Assembly (NCBI GenBank): GCA_023853785.1
Contig: JAJIRX010000925.1
Span: 1 to 64,000, forward strand
Length of the DNA: 64,000 nucleotides
Source of the DNA: Psilocybe azurescens
Lineage: Eukaryota; Basidiomycota; Agaricomycetes; Agaricales; Agrocybaceae
Direction: 5' to 3'
Both the position numbers and the translations under genes were made by a program. A model generated the notes under the pieces. It was given only the letters and a program-made list of their open reading frames with translations, was not told where the DNA came from and did no database searches. Below are positions 46,369 to 57,949 of the stretch, piece after piece (the first letter of the stretch is position 1; each line of letters opens with the position of its first letter).

Positions 46369-46805
46369 ATGCAATTCAAAGTCCTCGCAACGCTCGCACT
46401 CGGTGCTACCCTTGCTGCTGCCACAGGATCCCCTGCCAGCCAGTGCAACACTGGAGACCTTCAGTGCTGCAACAGCACCGGAACCGCCAATGAGGCGTCG
46501 ATTTCCAAGCTCCTCGGTCTTTTGGGCATCGTTGTCCAGGACGTGACCGCCCTCGTCGGTGTCAACTGCACCCCCATTACTGTCATCGGTGCTGGAAGCA
46601 ACTCTTGGTAAGAGGGACCCGATCATTAGCTTTCTATACACTGTCTAATTTCTCTTCTTTTTAACAGCACTGCTCAACCGGTCTGCTGCACCAACAACTC
46701 CTTCAGTAAGTACCTTCCTAGTATATGCTGTGCATGATAGCATATTCACCGTCTTTTTTCTCAGATGGCGCTGTCGCTCTTGGTTGCACCCCGGTCAATC
46801 TCTAA
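46369..46805 (+). CDS. Class I hydrophobin
   Basis: Secreted amphipathic protein that coats aerial hyphae and fruit bodies. Exons are 46369-46607, 46668-46705 and 46765-46805. A signal peptide (FKVLATLALGATLAAATG) is followed by eight Cys in hydrophobin spacing: C-x6-CC (CNTGDLQCC), about 32 residues, C (VNCTPI), 12 residues, C-x5-CC (CTAQPVCC), 12 residues, C (GCTPVNL, C-terminus). The length of about 105 residues is normal. The gene appears intact. Its upstream region is only about 0.2 kb before the end of the Crypton-like element. Confidence 0.95.
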
Positions 46806-47854
46806 TCATTTCCAGTCACGATAGCCAATACGAAGGATGAGAAGGAACTATTACTGAAGATTCCAAGCTCCCGGTCGAAGTCGTTTATGTACCTGCTTTT
46901 ACCGGCTTCGCTATGATTGTTTCCCTTGCAACAGAGAGTTGATTGATGCTTTTAGCTTTCTTATTTGAGACTGTAAGCTGCAATGACATGTGACGATCCA
47001 GACGCCTCTCCTTCACCCATACACTGCAAAGCGTTCTGTAATGAGTTGGCAACTACGTTGAAGCGAAAGATAGAGTTTCACCATTCATATCGGTAGCGAA
47101 CACGTATGTGTTAAGTACATGTTTGGGCTCATGGGGAAGGAGATAGCAAGTTGGATGAAAGGGTGGCGACCACCAGTTGACACCTGGCTCAAGTCACATT
47201 TGACGTTTGACGATTAAACGCCCGTCAAATGTGATCGACACAGACCAGGAGAACAGATGACGACTATGTACGAAAGCTTGACGTAATGCCTCGTAATGCG
47301 ATTGTGGGTTGGCCACGGCCACTGCTATGTCATCAACTGACTCGGATCGTGTTCTTACCAATCGTGCTTGTCAGGTAGAGACAGGCACTGTTTATCTCCT
47401 TTTCTAGGAATATCTCGCGCTATAAAAATTTGTTGTTCCGATTCTAACTCAGCTTTTTCACGGTTGTGCGAACCCCCTTGAGCTGAACTTGATGCATATG
47501 CATGTCTGTCCCTCACGTATACTACATAGACGTTTCCGACACTCGACCTCCAACGTTAAGGTTGAATAAGCAAAGCATGCAGGCAAGGCTGTGCCAGGTC
47601 AATCCGTGAAGTCCAATCTCATGAGTCTATTTTTAATACTCTGCCCCTGAAATTCAACATAGCTAAGCCAAGACTTGTGACGCTTAGAAATCGCGATATG
47701 ACCGATCCAGTGATTTGCAAGCGCTTTAAAATTAAGGTTACTTACCATTCAACGCTCCTGCTCACTGACTCACTCATCGGGGCCATCGTACATAGCGTAG
47801 TATCTAACTATGTTTATGAGCTATGTTTCAAAGAAAATGAGGCCAACTGCCATG
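46806..47854. other. Intergenic region between hydrophobin and MFS genes
   Basis: No gene recognised. A perfect 12-bp inverted repeat lies at 47194-47234. Confidence 0.5.
47194..47234. promoter_or_regulatory. 12-bp inverted repeat (possible operator)
   Basis: tcacatttgacg and cgtcaaatgtga are separated by 17 nt. An extra ttgacg-like half lies between them. It could be a binding site for a dimeric regulator of either neighbour or a hairpin; nothing more can be said. Confidence 0.35.
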
Positions 47855-47862
47855 GTATATAA
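47855..47862 (+). promoter_or_regulatory. TATA box of the MFS gene
   Basis: gtatataa lies about 125 bp before the MFS start codon. Confidence 0.6.
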
Positions 47863-47982
47863 GCATACTTACGCAGGGGATCCCACTTTCAATCTTCAAA
47901 CTTCTCCCATCCGCTTATCCACCTCGCCCATCTCCAATAATGCTGGACACCTTCCGAGATTCGACTGTGGGTCTATTCATCA

Positions 47983-50146
47983 ATGCCATCTCCGGAGGCC
48001 ACTTCCTCCCTTTCCCGGATCAGCGACCTGGATGGCAGCTACCAGTTAACCTCCAACTCTCAAAGACAATCTTCATCATCTTCCGATACGATTGTTATGG
48101 AGAAGAGAGAATCTGCAGTCGCCGAATCCCAGTCAGAAGATATTCTGAAGGAGGCGCCCGACTCGACGCGCACATCCACTGATGGTTTGCAATTTTCCGG
48201 GTCTGATCGCAAGTCGCTATCGTTTGTGGAAAAGGGCGGAGCCTCTGTGAGAGTCGACATGTTACGAGAAGATACCATTCAAGAGCCGGTATCCGAGACG
48301 ATAGTGGATTGGTACGATGAAACTGACCAGGATAATCCACAGTAAGTCGACCAAAAACATTTAAATGCCATTATCTTGGTGTTGACGCAATCTATTTTTA
48401 GGAATTGGAGTTTAAACAAACGAATATTCGTTCTTGGACTAGTTTCTCTCCTTACGTTCAGTGTTTACATAGGTTCTGCTATCTAGTGAGAGATATCTGG
48501 TTCAGCGTACAACGCTTATTCTAATTGCACTTCTTCAGTACGCCATCAATACCCGGAATCATAGAGCATTTCAACGTCTCGAAGACTACGGCCACACTCG
48601 GTCTATCACTCTATGTCATTGGATATGGAGTGGGTCCTTTAATATTCAGCCCCTTATCGGAGGTGCCTTCCATAGGCCGAACTCCCGTGTATATGGCGAC
48701 CTTGTTGATCTTCGTGCTGCTCCAACTTCCTACAATATACGCACCAAATATCCAGACTTTACTTGCCATGCGATTTTTTGCCGGGTTCTTCGGTTCGCCT
48801 GCTCTTGCAACTGGAGGTGCCTCTATTCAGGATATGTAAGTTGCTTTATAATAATATATTATCACAGGAAACTCACGTTTCGTAGGTTCCCGATTGTTAA
48901 GCTACCGTACGCGCTTATAGCTTGGAGTGTAGCTGCTCTATGCGGACGTATGTCAATTGCCTTCAACTCCTCGAAATGAGTACTTACCTCACATTACAGC
49001 CGTCCTGGGTCCTACAATTGGTGGTTTTGCGGCCCAGAACAAGAACTGGAAATGGCCTATCTATGAGCTCTCCTGGATAGGCGCCGCAGCTTTCGTCATT
49101 CTCATGTTCTGGCTCCCAGAAACGAACGCCGAGACCATTCTTCTCAAGCGTGCCCGTCGACTACGAGCGTTAACCGGAAATCCCAACTTATACAGTGAAA
49201 GCGAGATCAAGCAGTCGCAGATGAAGAGCTCTGACGTGTTATTCGAGGCACTTCTCCGTCCGTTCCAGCTCATGATCGAACCCGCCGTGCTATATGCCAA
49301 CATTTATCTCGGATTGGCCTACGCCATCTTTTATTGTACGTCCTAAGTTACACCCGAACTGCACATGACTAACCTCTCCTATTTGATAGTATGGTTTGAA
49401 GCTTTCCCGCTGGTGTACAATGACATCTATCACTTCAACCTCGGCTTGTCCGGTCTTCCATTCATGGGACTGCTAGTAACCTGTTTCTTCGCGAGTTCGG
49501 CATACGTGTGCTGGAACTACTATCGCGTTGAGCCCGAGTTCAAAAGGACGGGATATATCGTTCCGGAGTCGCGTCTTGCAGTGGCCCTCGTTGCTTCTGG
49601 TTTCATCCCAGCCTCTCTCCTCATATTTGGTGAGTTAAAGATCTACGAAACGAGCACAATTACTTTTGAGTAGAGCGCTCATGCAGTATTTCAACAGGAT
49701 GGTCTTCGCGCGAGAATGTGCATTGGATCGTACCAACCATTGGGGCCGCTTTATACCTGCCTGGGTATGTCGATTTCCCTGCACCTTGCATTAGAGGTGT
49801 TCTAATATTTTATATGCAGGCTATTCTTGCTCTTTCAAAGCATTCTCGTCTATCTTCCTTCCTCATACCCAAGATACGCAGCGTCTATTCTTGCAGGAAA
49901 TGATCTTTTCAGATCTACCGTAGCTGGCTGTTTCCCGTATGTCTTCATTTCGCGGCGCTTCTCTCTTCAAATTGACTTATCGCAAACCACAGACTCTTCG
50001 GGACACCTCTCTACAAAAGGCTTACCATCGGTGGCGGGTGCACCCTTCTGGCTGGCCTTTCGATAGCATTGATTCCCGGACTCTTTATTCTGTACAAGTA
50101 CGGTGGTCGACTTCGAGCTAGATCGAAATACACGGCAGAGCTATAA
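47983..50146 (+). CDS. MFS drug:H+ antiporter, DHA1 type (FLR1/TPO1-like)
   Basis: Plasma-membrane exporter of drugs or related compounds. The start MPSPEATSS opens a long Ser-rich cytoplasmic N-terminus ending [12 protein letters not shown], and NWSLNKR (48402 on) begins the membrane part in the way typical of this group. [21 protein letters not shown], the motif-A-like [32 protein letters not shown] and [13 protein letters not shown] follow. The central loop has [16 protein letters not shown]. The rest is [34 protein letters not shown] and [20 protein letters not shown], ending [11 protein letters not shown]. About 12 helices are expected and eight or so short introns are inferred. I see no frame break. 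A diverged piece of it is repeated at 51640-51915. Confidence 0.88.
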
Positions 50147-50430
50147 CATTAGAGCGTGGATAATTTAGAGCACTCACGAACGACGATAAACATACCCATT
50201 TTAGAATATACAGCAACCATTTTGTAGCAATAGCAATCCCTTAGTAGAATGTAGAACGCACACGCGCCCCATCGAATACCTCTCTTAATCTTATACCAGT
50301 CTACAACCTTTAAACTGATTGAGCGATAATTTCCAGTCCTTTTATCACGCTTAAAAGCCTCAAGGCAAAAAAACAGAGGATTGCATTATAATAGTCTGAG
50401 ATAGTGAGGGCACTAATATGCAAGAAAGGA

Positions 50431-51645
50431 TCATTTTTGGGGATTCGGCAACGAGGCTACCTTTGCCGCTTCTTCTAGTTCGGAAAAAGTCCCAGTCTTC
50501 ATACACATGTTCCTAAACATTCCATCCTCCTTGTTAACGAGGTTCCATGGGGTATCAAATTCTACAACCTAAAGAATTTGTGCGCGTTAGCCTGACTGGA
50601 AGCTCGTCCGGCCAGATTGATGACCCTTTGCCTTCCCCTTATCCAAAATTATGAGTCTGTCGTAATCGATGATTGTCCAAAGGCGATGGGCGACTAAGCA
50701 TAGCGAGGAGAGTTATTACCAAGACTTCGACAAGAAAAACGGACGTCATACCCGTGAGGAGAAGAGAGCCCTTAAACTCCTCTCTTATTGAGGCAGAGTC
50801 TATACTGCTCGTTGCTTCGTCGAAAATGATGATTGGATTTCTACGAATGAGAGCCCTAGCCATTGCGATTAGCTGTCCCTGGCCCTGGGAGAAGTTCGTT
50901 CCTCCAGCAGAGACTTGAGAGTCAGGGGAAATGCTTGGCTTGGTATCCACGTTGGTCGTTATCGTCGAGATGGGGTCACTGTGCATAGATGAAGCCCTTG
51001 AAGGATTGCGAGACAATATTGTGCTTTGATTGTGTGCCGCTTCGCCTCGTCCGTCTGAAGTCATACGCACACGACGGAGAGCCTCAATGCATCCCTCATC
51101 CGTATGATCACCCTAATATCGTTGAGATGAGATATGAGACAAAATCAAAAGGCAACTAGCTTGTACCGAAGGGGTCAAGATTATCTCGCAGTGTTCCGGA
51201 GAATAAGATCGCGTCCTGTTATGAGTCAAATATCATCACGTAATGAGTAAGGAAGATTCATTTGCTTGAGAGATGAAAGTCCTGAAGTACAGTCAAGTCA
51301 TGTTGCATAACGATTGAATTGGAAGCTCACCATTTTGGAACGTAGGTCATAGACGCCTATCGTTGAGATATCAATTCCATCCACTATAATTCCAGTGCCA
51401 TTTGTAGGATCGACCTTCGCATACCGGTTTGAGAATCTGGATATATTGAATATGTTCAGCGACTCACAAATAGGTTCATGATGCTTGTCGCTAGAGTTGA
51501 TTTTCCACTACCTACATTTGGTCTACATCGTATGTTTAATAGATATGGGACGAAAGATGCCCACGTACCTATTTGCCCAAGCAGGCCAACATGTTCCCTT
51601 GCCTTCAGTGAAACTGAAACATCACTGATGACGGATGGAAGCTCA
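50431..51645 (-). pseudogene. Truncated ABCC transporter, second nucleotide-binding domain only
   Basis: The minus strand reads AREHVGLLGQIG and, after an intron, SGKSTLATSIMNLF (Walker A). VDGIDISTIGVYDLRSKM, DAILFSGTLRDNLDPF (Q-loop region), [19 protein letters not shown] (signature), [13 protein letters not shown] (Walker B), [20 protein letters not shown] (His switch) and VVEFDTPWNLVNKEDGMFRN follow, ending LPNPQK at 50431. Upstream of Walker A the sequence switches at about 51645 to a piece of the MFS gene. All membrane domains and the first ATPase domain are therefore missing. A long insertion-like segment (near 50940-51060) separates the Q loop from the signature, as in many ABCC proteins. 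Confidence 0.82.
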
Positions 51646-51915
51646 CAGTAAGTCGACCTTTCCCTTGGTGTTGACGCAATCTATTTTTAGGAACTGGAGT
51701 TTAAACAAATGAATATTCGTTCTTGGACTGGTTTCTCTCCTTATGTTCAGTGTCTACATAGGTTCTGTCATATAGTGAGATACCCGGTTCAACACTATGT
51801 TGAAATAAGCGTTGTATAATGCGGCGCTTATATTCTAATTACTCTTCTTCAGTACATCACTGGCAATACCCGGAATCATTGAGCAATTCAACATCTCGAA
51901 GACTACGGCTACACT
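51640..51915 (+). pseudogene. Duplicated fragment of the MFS gene
   Basis: It matches 48336-48600: intron 1, the NWSLNKR exon, intron 2 and the start of the YTPSIPGI exon. There are substitutions, a short deletion in intron 1, and a stop where the intact gene has Arg (caaatgaatattc for caaacgaatattc shifts Thr/Met at that site). It begins at the cacagtaagtcgacc junction and ends at actacggctacact. Confidence 0.85.
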
Positions 51916-52140
51916 GATGAACGTTAAGCAAACAGCAGAAGCAAGGACGAATCATGATTAGATACAAGTCCTCTATTTCGGGGTGTAAGAATTTCCCAAA
52001 ACGGATTCTTCCTGGATCGGTCCATATAGTAACATAGACTCATCCCCGCCCAGTCCCTGCCCGCGCCGGACAACGGATGATTGGCACATGATATGAAAAA
52101 TTGTCTTTTAACACAAACCAGTGAGCTGATCTCTTCACGT
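51916..52140. other. Spacer between MFS fragment and foldback element
   Basis: No recognised feature. Confidence 0.4.
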
Positions 52141-52638
52141 TGCATCCCATTCTTACTCTCCTTCCAAAGTCAACATCCAATGTGAGCCTTCTCTACTGCA
52201 GATGCACTGATAACTTATGTCCAGTACATTTAGGAGCTCTGAAGTACAGCTACCACAAGTTCAGGAGCAGCCTTTATGGAAGCGTGGGGGTCCTGTTCCT
52301 GAGAGGGTGTTCAGATTCACCTTCAATTACAAACCAAACTTGCTTGGGCAAAAGCACAACCTTGGGCTGAAGAACCAAATTATAAAATTTGAGATTTTTA
52401 TAATTTGGTTCTTCAGGCCCAATTGTGCTTTTGCCCAAGCAAGTTTGGTTTTGTAATTGAAGGTGAATCTGAACACCCTCTCAGGAACAGGACCCCCACG
52501 CCCATAAAGGCTGCCCTGAACTTGTGGTAGCTGTACTTCAGAGCTCCTAAATGTACTGACATAAGTTATCAGTTCATCTGCAGTAGAGAAGGCTCACATT
52601 GGATGCTGACTTTGGAAGGAGAGTAAGAATGGGATGCA
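52141..52638. mobile_element. 498-bp foldback element
   Basis: The left arm 52141-52387 and the right arm 52396-52638 are reverse complements with few differences, joined by an 8-nt loop. The outer ends are tgcatcccattcttact and its complement. Some differences are CpG-type transitions. There is no coding capacity. If transcribed it would form a hairpin of about 245 bp. Confidence 0.9.
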
Positions 52639-53179
52639 TCATGACATGAGATTGCAAAGTCAAAGGATGAGGGGCATAGCAAGGCATATCAGACAGTAGT
52701 AAGGGAAGAGAGACAGCCACAATGGTACCTCCAAACCTCCTGAGCATTACCCACACCTTCCCCATCATGTTGTTATGAGTAGATTAATACATTTTGTCAA
52801 TATTTGAAACTTGTAAATCTGTTTAATTGGCCTTGGGTATGGACATATAGACCATACTATCTTATCAACTCAGCTTCTTAGGACTACAATTTAATTATCA
52901 GGCACAAAATTGGGCCAAAACAGACTCACCGACCTTACTTATGAATTTCTTTGCAAAAATGAGGTTGAACCAGCAAAGGAAGACAGGGCGGGCATTCAAA
53001 CGGTATAAAGAACATGAAATGTTGTATGACGCAAATGATGTCGTACTTTCCTTTGAGGCTTACTCGGGCCCATTGATCTTGTCGCTACACACACGCGCTT
53101 AATCTGGTAGTGTCATATGTATCCTATGTGCTTATCACCACCAGGATATGAATAAATGCTCTGTAAAATTCTGCCAAAA
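52639..53179. other. Spacer, no gene recognised
   Basis: Nothing beyond low-complexity AT-rich sequence. Confidence 0.4.
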
Positions 53180-54348
53180 TTATCGCAAACTGCCTTGAGC
53201 ATCGAATACTGGTACTTGTGTAACGCTACTAGTTGTTGTCTGGGCGAATCGAAGGGTGACATTGTGCGCGAGGGAGCCCTCTGGTTCATCGCTGAGCTTA
53301 TCTTTCGTGGCCCTCCATATGGTGGCGAAGAGGACGCCAATTATCTGAACATTGGCATTAGATATCTGCATGATGAAGTAGTGGCTGCTGTCGGAGTCCT
53401 TGAAGAAGAGGACGATTACGATTATGTCGAATACACAGGGAAACACGAAATTGGTAGTGGCGATCCAGAACAGAGTGCCGAGTGCCCTTTGATAGGTGTC
53501 TGAAACTGAGTCAATAAGGGGAAGACTAGGAGGAAAAAATAGACAGTATGCACTTTTCGACTTGTTTCGCGAGAGCTTCTGAGATGATAAACTTGCTTTA
53601 TTGAGTTTCCAAAGAAACAACGAAGAGCAAAGTCTGTTAACAATCAACATGTCAGGCTCGAGAATCTGTTCGATAACTCAAAGAGGCCCCCTACGCATTG
53701 TCTGCCAGCTGAAGAGACCATTCTATGATCTCTCCTGGTAAGCTTTTTACCAATGGTATGTATTGCTGATTATCAGTCAACTTTTTACTCCCCTCGGCGA
53801 ATTGGGAAAAGAGGATAAAGAAATTAATGAATCGTGCGATTTTGAAGAGGATAAGTGGTGTGATTATGCTGATCCAGACTTTTTCGGGAGTGACACGCCT
53901 AGGAAATACAACTAATACTCTGAAGAATAAGATGCAGTCAACATAAATGCCGACCGAGGCAGAAATAAATGTGTAGGCGAGTACTTCAGACCGGTTGAGT
54001 AGGCTGAAAGGGTTTAATATCGCCGTCATCTGTCAATCAACGTGAGCTCTTGGTCCAGCCGATAAATTTGTTCAGACAGCGCCCTTACTTGGATCGAGAG
54101 ATACAATGTGCTCATCGCAATGCTTAAACAGACTCCAATGGCGTTGCTGATAAAGATGCCTGATCTTCGTAAAGATTGAGAGGATGTGTAGAAGAGGACC
54201 GCCATCAGCGGTACGGAGACACCAGCCAGACGGCGCAGACTATGAGGACGTAAAGTTGAGACCTAATTCCATTGATGTACGCTTCAAGGATACCCAGAGC
54301 AGCTTGCTGAGCCTGAGGAGTCATGCCAGCTGAGCTCGCAATGCTCAT
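53180..54348 (-). CDS. Multispanning membrane protein (7TM-like fungal family), unknown ligand
   Basis: The protein starts MSIASSAGMTPQAQQAAL (54348) and reads through hydrophobic segments. These include LYVLIVCAVWL, VPLMAVLFYTSSQSLRRSGI, FISNAIGVCLSIAMSTLYL, YTFISASVGIYVDCILFFRV, WISIITPLILFKIARFINFF, LFWIATTNFVFPCVFDIIVI and SNANVQIIGVLFATIWRATK. That is about seven helices, ending VPVFDAQGSLR at 53180. The topology resembles the receptor-like membrane proteins multiplied in agaricomycetes, but no ligand-binding signature is evident. Introns are short. A frame step near 54225 may be a one-base error. Confidence 0.6.
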
Positions 54349-55331
54349 CGTAGTGGGTGGCGTGATGGTGAGATGGGCATAGAGACCTGGTCACCTCGAA
54401 AGAGAATGACTCTTAATAACCGAAAAGCAGGAGTCCAGGTCATAAAAATAGCGCGCTTTCCATTATCTGTGATGCCATGCCTGTCAAACGGGTCTTAATA
54501 TCGTCCTATGGGTCGACCCAAGCATTTATAGCCTTGTTGGTATGTCCATGATAATCTATAATAACCACATTGGCAATTTCTTCCCTTCGAGGCGGAAAAC
54601 GGTTGATATGTATGTGTATCCAATGCGTACCTGTGTCTGATTAATGAAAGCTAAGGCTCAGGAAGCAGTCTAAGCGGCATGCAGAGGATACGCTCTTCCA
54701 GCGTGGATGTAATTCAAGCGAGATGCCCGGTAGAAGCGGCGTCGTCTATCTGTCACCATTCAGATAGAGAGGGCCGATGATAAGAATCAGAGCGGAACCG
54801 CTGCATTTTGGACCGACCAGTACGGCTCTCAGCTATATTCAGACCACTCACACTGGGGTCGATGAAATCAGAGCAAGGCATGGCAGCAAGCCCCATCTCG
54901 CGTTCTGACAGAAACACAATTGCAACTGCATGTCAAGCCCATAAATTAGGATGAGGAGTCGACTGAGCTTGACCATGTTTCTACTGGTGTTGAGAATATC
55001 ACTTCTTTCACCCTAGTACCCAAAAGACGGTCACGAGTATTAGTTATGGACATGTGGGATGTCATTTATCGAATCGTGCTTTCGCCGCGGTCCTAGAAGA
55101 AATACACAGTAATAGGAGAAATAGTAAATGAAATACGTAGAGGTTATTGAATGTACAATAAGAGGCCGGTTCGTCCATGTGGTAGTAGCTACGTGGTGCG
55201 TAATCTAGTGTGAAGAGACGTTCTTGTGTGGAGAGTCATATCGACCGCTGGAATTCGTTGGACTCATGTCATAAGGCTCATCGGTATACGGTAGATCGAA
55301 AGGTGCCTTGTTCGATGCAGAGGAGTGACGA
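54349..55331. other. Intergenic region, no gene recognised
   Basis: Upstream side of the membrane-protein gene and downstream side of the next gene. No conserved coding sequence. Confidence 0.45.
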
Positions 55332-56832
55332 CTACTTGAGGGGGGTCGAGCCAGAGCCAGATGACTGTATGCGATTTCCCTCTGAATTTAAAGGTTGCTG
55401 CTCTGACAGCGGAAGTGACTCTTTTCTATGCGTTGCCCTTCGCACAGTTTTAAAACCAACCTTGGCGAATTCCGCAACGTGAAGCGTGCAACGTCCGCCG
55501 TTAGCGATCTTGTGCCCCATTTTCTTGGCCAGTTTTGGGACGGTTTTGGTGAGACAGTGGAGGAAGTTGGTGGTGAGATTCTTTGTTTTGCCGACGAATC
55601 CGGATTTCTTGGATGTCGAAGCGCCGCCTTTTTCTGTCGCTTTCTCGCCGTCAGTTTTGGGTTTTGATGGCTGTGAGTTGGTAGCGGTGTGGCCATCAGT
55701 GACGGGCGCAGAGGTCGTGGAGGCCGTATTTGGGGAAGAAGCTTTTGGCGCGTCTGTAGAGGGGACGGTAGCGGCAGCAGTTGTTGTTGTTGAGGCTGTA
55801 ACAGAGGCGGGCGAACTTGCTAAAACGACAGCATTGTTTGATGAACTTTGACCGCTACTGGTTGGAGAAGGAGCGCGACTAAAAACTCTGGATCGGCGTC
55901 TTCCAACTCGCCGATCTTGAAGGTAAAAAAAAGGCACCATCCGTTAGAAACACTGTCTCCATATAATAAAAGAAGAAGGGAGAATAAACTACATACCATC
56001 TGGACGTACGCAGTATACTGCGACCTAAGATGCCTCCATCGCTTAACGGCCTCCGGATCCGTCAGGCTGTCCAGCTGGAACGCGACAGGCAGGTCTTTCG
56101 TGGAGGGAGAAGGGTCCGTCTCGACCTTGATCCAGTCCCACCAGTTCGCGTAGTTGGAGAGGTACTCGCTGAATTTGACGAGGACGTCGAGTTCGGCCTT
56201 GTCGTACTTTGGGAAAGCGGACGTGCTGTGGCTTTGCGTGCCGGGCTGCTGCGAGGCTTTGAGCTGTTCTGTCAATTTTGACATCGTCTAGATAGTAAAT
56301 GTTACGTCGTGAGTATGTACCACTGAGCGCAGTACAATGCTTTTTTTTGAGGCCGGCCGCTGCCAGAGCAAGTTAACGTTAACTCACCTCGATGATCTCA
56401 ACGCGGACATTGCGGAACGCTTGAAATGCATTGTTAGCGTTCTCGCGCGCCTCGCGGGCGAGGTCCATCATGCCGACGAGGTACTGCTGCAGGTCGTCCT
56501 GGTCCTCGATCGGCAGCGCGCTCGCGAGGAAGAGGACTTCTTCGGTCACGGTGAAGCCGCTGTATGCGGCGGACACGCCCATTTGCACGGCGGAGACGTA
56601 TTTGGCGGCTTTGGAGACGATTTCGCCGACCAGGGGGTTGGATCTGCGGGGTTTTTTTTTTTTGGGAGGTTAGAGGTTGGGAGCGTTATGGGAGTGAGAG
56701 CGAGAGAACGAACTGGGATGGGGCGAGCAGCGTCCATGGTCTGAGGAGCTCTAAAGTCTGCCGGGTCGTTTCGGCCAGACCTTGGAGGTCGTAGTTGTGC
56801 GGCGTCGAGAGGATGATGTTCGTTGTAGACAT
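55332..56832 (-). CDS. Unknown helical protein with Ser/Thr/Ala-rich, basic C-terminus
   Basis: Exon 1 (MSTTNIILSTPHNYDLQGLA...LLRPWTLLAPS) starts at 56832. Exon 2 begins NPLVGEIVSKAAKYVSAVQM and contains FTVTEEVLFLASALPIEDQD and MMDLAREARENANNAFQAFR, strongly helical. Exon 3 starts TMSKLTEQLKAS and holds FSEYLSNYANWWDWIKVETD and a YTAYVQM end. The last exon opens IGELEDADPEF and, after a probable one-base loss in a T run near 55885 (plus strand AAAAA), continues SRAPSPTSSGQSSSNN. A low-complexity region with Lys-rich KLAKKMGHKIANGG follows, ending SGSGSTPLK. I do not recognise the family. It is divergent from RPN9 with 1.1 kb between starts. Confidence 0.6.
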
Positions 56833-57795
56833 TTCGTTCTATAGGACAGTTGGTGTACTCGAGTAGACGAAAGACGGAGACGGCGGCAGCGTTGGAATGG
56901 CAGCGTAAAACGGGGGTTGATGTATCGTCTGAAGCGAGGCTCTGGAGGTGGGAATGCTGTAGCCACGTGGGAGGTACTGCAACTGTCAACATGTTGTGAG
57001 GTTCGTTCCACATTTGGCTGGGCTATGGAGCTGGAGGGTGAGAGGTGAGCGTCCTCGAGGTATGTGCGTAGATGATAGATGTGCCGGTGTAATTTCGGGC
57101 GACCGGGGTTGATAATCGATGATCATGGTTTGGACTTTGAAAGCAAGTAACCGTTGATTGCAAGATGATTTTAGACAGATTGAGGCATGATACAAACCCT
57201 CTTGAGATTAGAGTGCAGTTCTGCTCTTTATACCGCTCGATTTGCAGTTCAAGAGTCTCTGATTAAGAGATGATTCGATGACAGGCCACGAGGTAAATGC
57301 AGTGCATATGCGCACGCTGTCTGGCGAGCTGCATAGGTCAAACATAGCTCGCCAATCAGTCAGGTTTTTTTCTTTCTTTCGAAAGCATTGTTTTCATGAT
57401 GATAAAACTTCACAAAAATTTGAGACTGATTAGTCGAACGGATTCAAGCATCAAGATTCGAAATCAGTCGGAATAGAAAGACGCTCAGGCCACAGTTCAC
57501 CCAGTAGGTCCAGGGACACAAATCATATTGCAAGAGTTTTTGAGCATTAAAGCAAGTAGAATAGACCTCAAGAGTAGTTTATTTTCAGTGGTAGCCATGG
57601 AAAAGAAAGAAGCAAGGCGAAGGTAGAACTCGGGAGAGAGGTTGGAATTTGGAAAGCAACAGATTCGCCTCCAAAGTATTTGGCGTCGCTTGATCTTCAC
57701 GTGCATGCCAAACACGCACACATTTAGGGCGACGCGTCTCGTCCTCGCTCGACAGGGATATCCCAATTACTCGGTAATCTCACTCTTCACTTCCG

Positions 57796-57833
57796 CTTTC
57801 CTCTCTCTCTCCTCTCTCTCCCTGTTCTCCGAT
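57796..57833 (+). promoter_or_regulatory. CT-rich tract upstream of RPN9
   Basis: A pyrimidine run (ttcctctctctctcctctct and onward) about 120-150 bp before the start codon. Such tracts commonly precede transcription starts of fungal housekeeping genes. Confidence 0.45.
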
Positions 57834-57949
57834 TTGCTCTCCTCTTGATCCTCTTCTATTGAACTTCTTCTATTGAACCTCTTCTCTGGAATCCTCGCTC
57901 ATCTCAAAACTCAATTGACCTTGGAACTTTGGAACTTCTGTCTGGAATA

